Assembly (NCBI GenBank): GCA_050084985.1
Contig: JBITNC010000001.1
Location: 147,250,001-147,314,000 of the forward strand
Origin: Nageia nagi
Lineage: Eukaryota; Pinophyta
Direction of reading: 5' to 3'
Length of the DNA: 64,000 nucleotides
Shown: positions 12,895 through 23,686 of the stretch, piece by piece
Numbering within the stretch: position 1 is the stretch's first letter
Layout: each line of letters begins with the position of its first letter
Translations under genes and position numbers: made by a program
The notes under the pieces: model-generated
Told to the model about the DNA's origin: nothing
Database searches by the model: none
The model's input: only the letters and a program-made list of their open reading frames with translations

Positions 12895-13408
12895 GGGTTG
12901 ATGCTTATTGATGGTTGAGAAATGGAAATTATGTGATTATTTTTTAGTATATATATGATGATATTTTTTGATGTGTATATTTTGTGGTTATTTCTGAATA
13001 TGATGATAGTTTTGATGATGTGTTTCTTTCTTAGATATTATCATGTGATGGATGATATACTTATGTTTCTTATATATGTATATTTAGATTTGGATTATAT
13101 TTTTTATGTTTATGGAATGTTCAATACATGATATATGTTTTTGTAATTTGATTTTGACTATGTTATGTGATAATGATTGATTATTTATGTAATATTTTAG
13201 TAATTGATGGTTATTCATCATATTTAAGATAATATGGTTAAGGTTGGGACAATATTTTATTTATAGTAATACAAAATCAGATATCATCATTTTCTATTCT
13301 TAGCTATTTTTATATGGTTTAAACAAGTGTAATGGGATAACACATATGGGATAATATATACAATTTGTGGATTTATGATAATGAGAATAATGGGAAGATA
13401 AACATCAA

Positions 13409-13778
13409 CTTCTAATTCAAAGGGAAGAGCAATTGCTTGCTCTCGATCCCAAAGAATTATGGAACCTATAAAATTTAACAATGTTTAAGGGGGATGAAAT
13501 AAATGGAATATGGTAAGGAAATAATATTGAATTCCAATTCAATGGGAAGAATAATTTATTATTCTTGATCCCATAGAATAATAGAAGCTATGAATTTTAA
13601 TAATTTTCTAGGGTTGACTTCTATTAATCTACAAGGAGCAATTTCTTGCTTGAACTTGTAAATAAGGGTAGAAGCAAGAAGTTTTAACAACAATAATGTT
13701 GAATCCCATATCAATAGGGAGAGAAATTACTCAATCTCTTTCCCAAAGAATGTGGAAGCACCTCAAATTTAACAACCC
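13409..13778. repeat. Diverged short tandem repeat (about four units)
   Basis: Units near 13,409, 13,531, 13,620 and 13,703 share a pattern: TTCAAWGGGAAGARYAAT, then a TTGATCCCAWAGAAT-like block, then a TTTTAAYAA end. The units differ by many substitutions and spacing varies from about 85 to 120 bp. The minus strand of two units gives a similar peptide (ASIILWDQE and GSIILWDRE), but there is no long frame and I do not recognise a domain. Confidence 0.55.
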
Positions 13779-14862
13779 ATAAAGGTTTCTATAGGAAATA
13801 TATGGATGTGTGGATGTTTGAAGTTTTGAATGTATACCCATAAAAAATGGATAAATGAATGAATGACATAACTATATGGATGTGAAACATAACATATTAA
13901 TAACTCATTAACTTATAATAATAATTTTATATATTTTTAGGTGGAATGAATGGATAATATAATAAATAAGTGTAATAAATAAGACATTCAATATTAACTT
14001 CATCGAATAATCTTTTATTTTAGTTTCATCTACTAGGGATGATATAAAACAAGGTTATAATACACATAAGTTTACTATAAATTCACATGTGTGGGATGAT
14101 CTTCATTTTTTTTTCTTGATTCTTGCAAACTTAATGTTTCAAGAGCATAAAATATGTAAGCTAATTTATCTATATGAAATGCACATAGGTCCATCATGGG
14201 GACTTGACATGTCACCACTTCGTAAGGTATACTTCACTACTACATGGGCATCCATAGCCCTAGTGAAGACTAACCTTTAGATCCCTTTACAACCTTGCTC
14301 TATTTCTAGTCAAACATTCATAGCCTCAATAAAGGATATTATAATAACCCAAAAATTCTACTCTTTTTTTATATGTACATACTTTTATTTTATACTATTT
14401 TCTTTTCTTCCTATCCTATATCTTGGGTCCGAGATGAATTGAAATAATACGACAAATAATCACTCAAAATTATGCTTAGTAAAAATCTAGTTTTTTTTAT
14501 TGTTTCAAGATTTTAAATATGAAAATATGTGTGAGTTCATAATATTCTAAAGATGTACCATAGTTATATTTGTTTATCATCCTAAGTTTCAAAAAAATTT
14601 ACAAAAGATATGTCAATAAAATTGAATATGAATATTATATCCACAAACTACTTTATTTATATCTACAGCTATATATATGAACAATATGTGGATGGATGTA
14701 TAGTTCATACATACAACATGGTAAGTTACTAGAATCATCATGTTTGACACTTAATAGTTTTACAAAGATAGGAATGTCAAATAAGATGAATACAATTATA
14801 TGGTATGGATAAGTAGCCAGCACACCCAATAGCCAAGATGCTTCAAAAATAATTTTTTGAGT

Positions 14863-14876
14863 ACATATATATATAC

Positions 14877-14914
<38 letters not shown>
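14863..14914. repeat. (CATA)n/(TA)n microsatellite
   Basis: A run of CATA units is followed by an uninterrupted AT run. This is a simple repeat with no coding role evident. Confidence 0.9.
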
Positions 14915-14915
<1 letters not shown>

Positions 14916-15299
14916 TTTGTAATTTTTTTATTTTTGTATTTTTTATTATTTAATCATCTTCAACCTATTGGTAGTGGATTCCACTTTCGAGTGAGGGTTT
15001 GTAGTAAATGATTATGGGAGATGGGATGAAAATGAAAATGAGTACAGATAATATGGTGAACTATCCAATGTGTGGCATGACAAGTGACAAACATAGAAAC
15101 CCTGACATCCTAATAAACAATATTTATAGATATTATATGGGAAATGGTGAGTTTGTAAAAAGACTCTTCAGGATGCAAGGATGGTGGCCAATAGAATTTA
15201 ACAAGTCTACAAATAAATGAATTAACATAATCATAATCCTCCATATGAAATATAGTCTAGAAAATAGGTAGATGAGATTTTGGGGAAACTATTCATTAG

Positions 15300-17560
15300 G
15301 TATGTCATAAATCATGGAAGTTCCCCAACATAGCCCATGTTTAATATATAGGCTTACCCAAAAGAAATCTTTCAAAATATTCTAAGCATAATCAAATCTA
15401 TCTAATAGACTTGACAATGCTTTCATAGACAAACTATTATGTTGAAATCCCTCAAGCAACTTAGCAAAATGGTCTATGTCTACATCCAATAAAAGGATCT
15501 AACTCTCTACATGGTCACTCGGGGATGTGCATTGTGCATGTGGGATGTAAAGGAAAGATAATTCCCAAGGAGTGTATGGAATATGATATGGATAGAAGGT
15601 CCCCCAATTGATTGTTCCATAAGCACAATGAGGATGATTCATGATGTTAGTGTTTAAAACATGATCAACCACCTCCAATATTATGTGCAAATTTTAGAAA
15701 TTGCATAAATGTTTTCAGAGACACAACATATATAAAGCTTTTATTTGCATGAAGATAATCAATAGGCATGCAAAGGTCAAACAATATATATACAATACAC
15801 ACATATGTCCAAGCATAAATATTTATTTATTTTTTTTATTTTTCTTATTTCTTGTATTTTTTTAAAATGGTAGGTGATTTACAATTCTTGAATGACACTA
15901 GTAAATGATTTTCCTATGAATAAACCAACATCAATGATCTAAAAAATAACAATAAGAGGGCTATAATAAAATATGAAGGGGACCTTGCCCTAAGATAGAT
16001 AGTTGAGAATGAATAGGATATGAAATGAGTGGTGGGAGTGATGGTTTAGTCTTTGGCTTGAAATTTCTAATGAGTTTCTTAGGTTCTATATATGAAGTTG
16101 AAACTTTAGAATGTACCTTAGGAAGTATCAAAAAGGATGGTATGTATGTAGGATTTTGTGGAATAAGAGGTAATGGAATCAGTGGTAATGGAGAAGTCCA
16201 TGATGGAAAGTATGGAATAAGACTCCCTATAAAAGCACCAAAACTCATTTTATTGAAAATGTTATAATAATGTTTATGGCCAATAATTTTTATTTGTTTC
16301 CTCTTATTTAAATGTTGACTAATTCATTCAAATCCTGCCTTCACATTCAAGGGATTGTTCACACAACAACTATTACTAGATAATAAATTGTAATTATATA
16401 CCATTTCATATTTTGAAAAGAATGATATAAGATATGAAAATACTTGATTTGAAATAATTGAAATCAAGATAAGAGAATGTCCCATACCTTTTATATGAAG
16501 ATATTTAACACAATCTATCATAATTTTGGGTTTATCATAAGGCCAATGTAGACAAAACCATTGTAGTGAACTCATTTTATATTCTTGTTCCATCCATATT
16601 TCTTGTGCATTTATTTTAATTATGATTCTTAAACCATTTATTCTTAATTTCCATGCATTAAATGTATGATTCTCATTATATTTCATGGCTATCACTTTTT
16701 GAATATCTTTTGGTAAAGATAGAAAATGAGAAATTAGTGTAGAAGGATATTTTAAAGTAATATCATGTAAACATCCCTTCTATACCTATCCATGAAATCT
16801 ATATTAGTGTAATCAAATTGGAATTGTGTTTGTTACAAATCCCTTAATTATTTAAGTGTTGAAGATTTTCTTTCAATATCATAAAAATGAGAATAAGAAA
16901 ATCTTGAATTCAAATATGAAAAATGTTGATTGATTATTTGCTTAATTTTCCTTGACTTCCTTAGTTTAAGTACAAATGTAGGAGAAAATTTATATATTAG
17001 TTTTTGATGGAAAAAATATCTTGCAATCTAATTTATCTAAGTCATGATTGGATGTAAGCTTTACAGATTTTGGGATGTAATGTTTAAAACCCTATCATTA
17101 AAAGTACAATCTAGTATTCTAGGAGCTATGATGGGCCAATACAAGCATAACAAGTTTATTTTATGTATTTGTGTATGATAATTTCAAAAACCTAAGAAGT
17201 ACAAAACTTGATCTATATAAATATCAATATTATATTCTTTTAACACATATTTACCATCTATTAAATTTATTTGGATAATAACTGAAAGCCAAATCCCTTT
17301 GTATATCAATGGGAAATCAAAGGAAATTCTAAGTCCCTTGAAAAGTGAATTTTATCAATTTGGATATGGCTCTATCTACTAGATATATTGGAATTTCAAA
17401 CCATAGAGTTTGTTGTACTCCTCTTCTTTCTAATGGTGTACATGAACACTCTTGCTCCTTTTTTATCATCATCTCTATCCAATTTATGCATATATATGAG
17501 TTTTTTGCATAATATTTACTTAATTTAACTATATTTACAATATGTACAAATTGATAAAAA
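15300..17560 (-). pseudogene. Unidentified coding region downstream of integrase in element B
   Basis: The minus strand carries protein-like segments for about 2.2 kb after integrase. 17,340-17,460 gives FMYTIRKKRS then QTLWFEIPIYLVDRAISK. 17,200-17,300 gives KGIWLSVIIQINLIDGKYVL. 16,324-16,720 is a 123-residue open stretch preceded in frame by ISHFLSLPKDIQKV. 15,961-16,248 is a Pro/Ser/Leu-rich stretch. 15,340-15,690 gives DVDIDHFAKLLEGF and MKALSSLLDRFDYA. Stops and frameshifts separate them. I recognise no domain. Tat relatives can carry additional ORFs, so this may be one, or an env-like or captured gene. It may also be two separate genes. It is contiguous with the integrase and on the same strand, which favours element origin. 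Confidence 0.45.
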
Positions 17561-17599
17561 AGACTTTAGCTATAAAAAGGAAGAATATGCATGATGTTT

Positions 17600-18650
17600 A
17601 TGGGTTCATGTTCATCATTTCCTTCGATATCAGCTAGTTGGTAAGCTTCTGAGATAATTTTTTTCTTAATAATGTATGTTGCTAAGCAATTAGGGGCAAA
17701 CTTATCATGAATTTCCATTCCATTCATGAGGTGTGTTGATTTTCTTTAAGAACTAAATATTCTATATTAAATTCATGAATTTTAACTTTTTTATCAAAAT
17801 ATTTCTTGATATGATTTTGATAAGTTCACATATGTTCTAATTCATGAATTCACTTTTTATTCAATAACAATAATTGATCTAATCTAGTTTGATGGGTTGC
17901 TTCATCTATTATGTAATCTTGAAATGTGATGCATAAAGAAGGAATTTTGATGTCCAATAGTAGTACTACTTCTACCCCATATTTTAAAGAAAATGGGGAT
18001 GTGCCAATAGGAGTTCTAATGCTAGTACAATATGCCCATAAAGCATGTGGAATTCTTGTATGCCAATCTTTATGGGAATTATTAACTATGTTTAACAAAA
18101 TAATACTAATGATTTTATTTGTCGCTTCAGTGTGACCATTCCCTTAAGGATAGTAAGGCATTGAGAAACTAATTCTAATGTGTTATCCTTGACATAAAGC
18201 TTACATCTCCTTATTTTTGAAATTTTTTCCATTATCTATCACAATTTGAGTCAAAATCCCAAAATGATATATGATGTGATGTTTTATGAATTTTGTTATT
18301 TTAGTACCTTTGGTAGAAATCATAGGTATAGCCTCAACCCATTTTGTAAAATATTTTGTAGTTATAATTATAAATTTGTGATCACATGATGAGGTGGGTG
18401 AGATTTGACCTATAAGGTCTAACTTCCATCATGAGAAGGACCATAATGATTGTATTGGTTATAAGGCTTATGATGGTTGAATATATAGATTGGCATTTTG
18501 TTGTTATTTAAAATATTTCTTAACATATTCAACATAGTTACATTCCACTATAGGCCAATAGTATCCTCTACATATTAATCATTTTGTGATGGATGGACCT
18601 CTAAAGTGTCCTCCATATATTCCAACATGTGCACATGAGATTGCAATTTA
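17600..18650 (-). pseudogene. Integrase of element B (Tat type, broken)
   Basis: The minus-strand reading begins with the zinc-binding domain region (GGHFRGPSITK, then GYYWPIVE, about 18,540-18,620). The core follows: the first Asp in KLDLIGQISP, then YFTKWVEAIPM, the second Asp in IVIDNGKNF and the Glu in GHTEATNK. Next comes WHTRIPHALWAYCTSIRTP within 17,850-18,098. The DDE triad is therefore all visible. The order and the ALWAYRT-type motif match Tat/Athila-group integrases. Several stop codons break it. It would have inserted element cDNA. Confidence 0.85.
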
Positions 18651-18849
18651 CACATCCTCCCATTCTAAACATGTAAGTAATATGCCATCAAAACCCTTAC
18701 AATATAACACATCTCCTAGTATGCAATAGCAAGAAGCTTTTAATTTGAATTCCATTTTAGCTAATTTATTTAAATCTTGAGGTAATACTCCATCTCTCAA
18801 GAATTAGCTAACTAAATATGTCATAAATTTTTATCTTTTATGGTAATAT

Positions 18850-19350
18850 ATAAGACTTAATGTGATTGATCATTTGCATCCGAGGAATATTTGATGATTT
18901 CAATTACCTTAATATGAATGATATGTTGTTGAAGATCTTGTGGTATCAAGGATCCAATTGATGCCATGGCATTAGAAAACCTATTAATGGATCTAGGCAT
19001 CGCTTCTATATCATATTTTTCAAATGATTGTGATAGCATATCTACTAGTTTTTTATATTTTTGAATTAATGGTTCTTTATATTAAAAAATTCTTTTAACT
19101 TGATTTACTATTAAAAATGAATCACCAATGAACTTTAATTTCTTTATTTTCAATTTTATGTCAATCTTCATAGTTATATTAAAGCTTCATATTCAGCATT
19201 ATTATTCATGCATGAAAAAGTTAATTTGAAAGAATATGGTATGGGTACCCCTTATGGTGTAATAAATACAACATAAATAGTATCCCCACTTTGTTCACAT
19301 CAAGAGCCATAAAATTAGATTATCATATCCCATTCTTCTTTATGATCAAC
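18850..19350 (-). pseudogene. Second RNase H (archaeal-type) of element B (broken)
   Basis: Minus-strand 19,180-19,330 reads YGS-CEQSGDTIYVVFITP and then SFKLTFSCMNNNAEYEA. This fits the start and the NNxAEYEA motif of the additional RNase H found in Tat-lineage elements. 18,857-19,039 continues with NAMASIGSLIPQDLQQHI, a piece typical of the linker before integrase. Its presence after a first RNase H is the best evidence for the Tat assignment. Stops interrupt it. Confidence 0.75.
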
Positions 19351-19449
19351 ATGAATTTCCATTTCATCTAGCTAGAATATATTTTTATCTGGTAGTTCAA
19401 TTATAAGAGGTCTATCATCATGTAATGGTGCATCTACAAGATAATCAAC

Positions 19450-20700
19450 TATAACCTGACCTTTTATAGATTTTTGACTTATGAATTGTTAATTGAATTC
19501 TATTAAGTGCATGATCCACTTAGATATTCTTGTGTTTTGATAAGTTTTATTCATCATATAGTTCAATGGATCTACTTTAGCAATTATGTAATTCATATGG
19601 TTAAGCATGTAATGCTTAAGTTTTTTTGTTGCAAAAACTATTGCTAAGCATGACTTTTCCATGTATACATATCTTACCTCATAATTAATTATAGATTTAC
19701 TAAGATATTATATTGCTTGTTCTTTGTTATTTTCATTCTTTCAAGCAAGCATGATGCCTAAGGTAGTTTCTGTGGTTGATGAATAAAGTAAAAATGGTTC
19801 TCCTTCCCTTGGAGGGATTAACACTAGTGGTGATAAAATATAGCATTTTATTTCATCAAATTCTTCTCATTGGTATTTACCCTAATGAAAAATAATTCCT
19901 TTTTGTAAAAATTTGTTAAAAGGCTTGCATTGATCAGATAATTATGATATACAACATCTTATTGCTTGTAATTTTCCTTACAAAATTTGTAATTTTTAAG
20001 GAGGAGGCAAATTTACTATGGCCTTTTTTTATTGGTATCTACTTCAATTCCTCATCTTTATACAATAAAATCAAGTAACTTTCCTTAAGTAACTCCAAAG
20101 ATAGATTTCTTTTAGTTTAGTCTAACATTATGTTCTAACAACCTATCAAAGATTTTTATAAGCACTTTTGAATGTTGTTCTCTAGTTTTAGATTTAACCA
20201 AAAAATCATCTACATAATCGTCCATGATGTTATGCATGTAGTCATGGAAAATATATTTCATTTCTCTTTGATAAGTTGCACTAGCATTATTTAAACCAAA
20301 GGGCATTACTTTGTAATAAAATATTCCCCAAGGTGTGGTGAATGTTGTCTTATATTGATATTCTATAGCTACTTTTATCTAATTGTATCTAGAAAATCCA
20401 TCCATAAGTTAAACCATTTCATATCCAGACATAACATAAACTAAATTATTAATATTTGGAAGTTAAAAATCATCCTTTGGACATGCATTATTGAGATATC
20501 TAAAATCTATGCAAATATGAATCTTTCCATTTGGCTTTTTAAATAGAACCATATTAGATATCCAATTAGAATAATTAATAGGTTGAGTATATTTTTTAAG
20601 GCCTAAGTTATGTACTACTAATTTTGAATCCAACCCAAGCATATATGTGTAAGACCATGCAAGTACTTTATATTTCTCTTTAAAAATGGACGTGAATATT
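19450..20700 (-). pseudogene. Reverse transcriptase and first RNase H of element B (broken)
   Basis: 20,112-20,306 on the minus strand encodes MPFGLNNASATYQREMKYIF and the catalytic box MDDYVDDFLVKSKTREQ, both intact at the key residues. Upstream parts of RT extend toward 20,600 in broken frames. The first RNase H ends with LKHYMLNHMNYIIAKVDPLN and ISKWIMHLIEF (about 19,490-19,640), followed by KGQVIVDYLVDAPL. These motifs belong to Tat-group pol. Confidence 0.85.
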
Positions 20701-21949
20701 TATCTTCCCATTTCAATTAAGGATTTTTGTATTTGAAAAATATTAGGATTATTAAGATCATAATGTAAATCTACATCAATTATCTCTTCAATCAACATAT
20801 GGGACCCTTCTTCCAATTAGCTAGTTACTGGAATCCAATTTTAATATCTAGGTCATATTTCTCATATTCACCTATATTTTGCTCAATTAAGGTTCTATTT
20901 ATGATGGATTCAATGGTTTGGAATATAAAATTTATATATTTAAATTATTATATTTTTGGATTCTTGAAAATGAATGAAAAATATGCAGTATCTTCATTAA
21001 CCATGAAATATGATGAAGAGCTACTTGAGCTTACCAGGATTAATGATTCAAACTCATCACTTCTATACCAATCAAAAGATAGTTTTTCCAAACCTTCATC
21101 ATATATTTCTTCAATTTCTACCATATTAATTGAAACAATGTTGTAAAATATATATTTATTTATTAATATGTCTAACTCTATTTCACTTTGATTGTCCACC
21201 CATTCAAAGTCTTGAATTAAATCTTCATACTCGAGTATTTTGGTTCCAACTCAATTGTTTTTATAGTATAATCTATTTTATTCTCTCTTGTACATACTAA
21301 ACATGTTTTATCACTTGTTATTTGATAATAAATATTAATTGCATATCTAATTCCTTATTCATATCAACCTAAACCATGTCCTTTCCATTGAAATCTATGA
21401 AAGTATCTTTGGAGGAAATATCATACAAAAGGTCATAAATATTCTAATGAATTGCAAAATACACCTTTTTATCCTTAGGTACAGGAATTGGTGTTGGTTC
21501 TATAGGACCTACATTTACAAATAATGTTTTATTAGGCTCTCTTCCTAGTGGTACTAATTTCCCCACCACACTAGGTGATTCTTTGGGTCATCCCATATCT
21601 TGGGTAGAAGGAATATTGAATATTACATCATTAATTTCATACTCCTTTATTCCCAAATTAGATAATTTTATTTTCACTAGATAGATATATGATAATGTAT
21701 CATATTTAGCATCATTACTTTCAAATGAGACATTTACTTGGGATGAATCCTTTTACAAGGAGGCTTTGTTTAATTTATCTAGCTTATGAGCTCTTTCTTC
21801 CCAAGATTCCTTCTCTTATGGTGTCATACTTATTTTTTATTATAATTTATTATCAAATTATTAATGATAATTAATTAATGTAGGTTGATTAATATCTTAC
21901 TTCTCTTTTAATATTTTAAAGAAAATATGATCATTTTTATTGGCATTAA

Positions 21950-22733
21950 TTACCAATGGCTCATTCTTTGATAATGGTATCATGAAAAATGAGTACAAGG
22001 TAAAGCTATATCATTAGGTAAATAAGTAGTGTTACAGTGTGAATACAAGTTATCATCTCTAGGTAAATAATACACTACTCCATGAATATATTTCAAACAA
22101 TTATGGTATATTTATGGGAAACATTGCATGTCTTTGATCCAAGGTCTTCCTAAAAGAATATTATATTGTGTAATATCTCCTTAAATTACTTGTAGTAATG
22201 TTTGCACCATCTTTGATCCTACATTGATAGGTAATGAAATTGATCCTACTATTGAATGTAAAGCATCATTAAATGCTTTTAGTTGATGATATGATGCAAA
22301 AATATGTGAAATGGGAATATTTAAAATTTTTTTTGTGCAATCATTGAAATAATATTAATAGTTGATCCTCCTACAACTAGGATTCTTTTAAATGTTTTTC
22401 CATCAACCTTAGCTATAATATGCAAAGGTGGATTTGATTCTTATGTTCCTTTGGAATATTTTAATTCATGATCCTAAAAAATTATTACAATTTTTGACTT
22501 GTTTTAATGTTTTCCACAAAGGTTGTAAAACTCTTAAGGTTATTAATATCTATTACAATTAGTTGATTCATGCCATTTATATGATATTTGGATTGTTATA
22601 ACAAGGATAACTTTACTTGTGAACCTTTTATTTTTTGTTGTAGAGCATCTTTTGTAGAGACCTTAGGAGTGGTTTGGGTATGTAGGATGGCATATGAATC
22701 TTATCTTATTGATTATTTGGTACACCATTTTGT
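21950..22733 (-). pseudogene. Aspartic protease region of element B (broken, active-site Asp lost)
   Basis: Minus-strand 22,320-22,430 reads PLHIIAKVDGKTFKRILVV, then GGSTINIIS. Family members usually have LVDGGS here, so the catalytic Asp is replaced by Val. Further on (about 22,120-22,160) the ILLGRPWIKDM motif marks the end of the protease. Sequence right of this joins gag at 29,150 if the young insertion is removed, so the piece belongs to element B. The region from 20,700 to 21,950 between protease and RT is decayed; it would hold the protease-RT linker. Confidence 0.7.
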
Positions 22734-23004
22734 CTCCCTGTTAACACATAAAAATGATTTTATGCTTTTAAATCAATGAATTAATGAAATATGCTTGGTT
22801 TAACTATATGTATTGAATGAATTAAAGTGATAATATCAATGTTTGGCTTAAATATGAATATAGCATGGGTTATCTTGAATATTGCACGGTTTATCTTGAG
22901 TATTGCATGAATTATCTTGTTTATTGGTATGTTTATCTTAAATCTTGTGAATTAACCTTATTTATGTGGATGCACGCCGACCTATGGGCGGTATTACCTA
23001 TATC

Positions 23005-23014
23005 TATATAAATA
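23005..23014 (+). promoter_or_regulatory. TATA box of the element C 5' LTR
   Basis: TATATAAATA precedes AGGGATC and lies 266 bases into the LTR, a usual U3/R position. The identical motif is at 28,559-28,568 in the 3' LTR. Transcription would start about 30 bases downstream; this is inferred. Confidence 0.7.
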
Positions 23015-23246
23015 AGGGATCTAATAGTAAGTCCACAACAACAAGGATACACATGATCCCGCGTATGGTCTTGTAAGTGGCTACCCCCTAAGGTATCTCT
23101 TGGTACCGCCTACAAGGCTGTGGTTTGTGTGCTTCCTTGCGCGAGCTCTCCTGATAATCTGCGATCAATACTGATATTATACTGCAATCTGAGATATCTA
23201 TACTGAAGATCTGGACCTAACTGAGAGGTCAAAGCTATCAAAATAA

Positions 23247-23322
23247 GGCCACCGGTGCTCCTTTGTGAACGGAAGAACACCACCGATGCTCTTATACGAC
23301 TGAAACGGACCGCCCGCGGTCC
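23247..23322 (+). promoter_or_regulatory. Triad of imperfect dyads in the LTR
   Basis: Three related 16-base motifs occur about 30 bases apart. The last (23,307-23,322) is GGACCGC-CC-GCGGTCC with perfect 7-base arms. The first two (about 23,247 and 23,274) are degenerate. Similar motifs recur at 25,762-25,807 and 26,730-26,798. Function unknown; a protein-binding dyad or an RNA hairpin are both possible. Confidence 0.55.
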
Positions 23323-23597
23323 TCTTTTCACATCTTTGCAGGTCACGACGTTGTGGAAAAGGCAGCTTATCATCACTACATCGCCAATCTCAGTATCTTT
23401 CGTTGTCAGGTATGTTCCGTGAGGTTAGTACATAAATCACAGTCTTGTTTGTTACATTTACACTTCTGAATTGATTATATGTTGTTTATTGTTATCTAGA
23501 ATAAATTGCTACCCGTAGCTAGAATACAGATAATATTGAGTTTGTAGATAATCACCTATTTACTTATTTGCACTCTCAATTTTTATTTGTAAACATT

Positions 23598-23615
23598 TGG
23601 TGAACCCGACGTGAA
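23598..23615 (+). other. Primer-binding site of element C
   Basis: After the LTR and a TT spacer comes TGGTGAACCCGACGTGAA. The leading TGG pairs with a tRNA CCA end. The same TGGTGAACCC start follows the LTR at 57,616. I could not assign the tRNA from memory with confidence. Confidence 0.7.
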
Positions 23616-23686
23616 CTACACATCATTACACTAAAACCCTAAAGGTCTTAGTTCAGATTAACATCTATTTTGTGAGTGTCTTAGTT

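Larger units (their letters stand above)
12895..15295. other. AT-rich spacer, no gene seen
   Basis: This stretch lies between the end of a chromovirus LTR and the start of readable Tat-type coding sequence. It contains a diverged tandem repeat (13,409-13,778), a microsatellite (14,863-14,914) and long AT-rich stretches. The missing left LTR of the Tat element could be hidden here in decayed form, but I could not match any segment to the LTR starting at 33,404. Confidence 0.5.
22739..23595 (+). repeat. 5' LTR of element C
   Basis: It begins TGTTAACAC and ends TGTAAACA. By eye it differs from the 3' LTR at 11 positions with no gaps, all transitions: 1 near 22,886, 1 near 22,972, 1 near 23,122, 1 near 23,156 and 7 between 23,256 and 23,288. 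A TATA box lies at 23,005-23,014. Open frames here are chance frames. Confidence 0.95.

Noticed and set aside
15300-17560. Calling the post-integrase region an envelope gene
   Set aside because: No signal peptide, membrane anchor or family motif could be shown. It is left as unidentified.
23110-23376. 88-codon minus-strand frame, repeated at 28,664-28,930
   Set aside because: It is part of the element C LTR, duplicated only because LTRs come in pairs.
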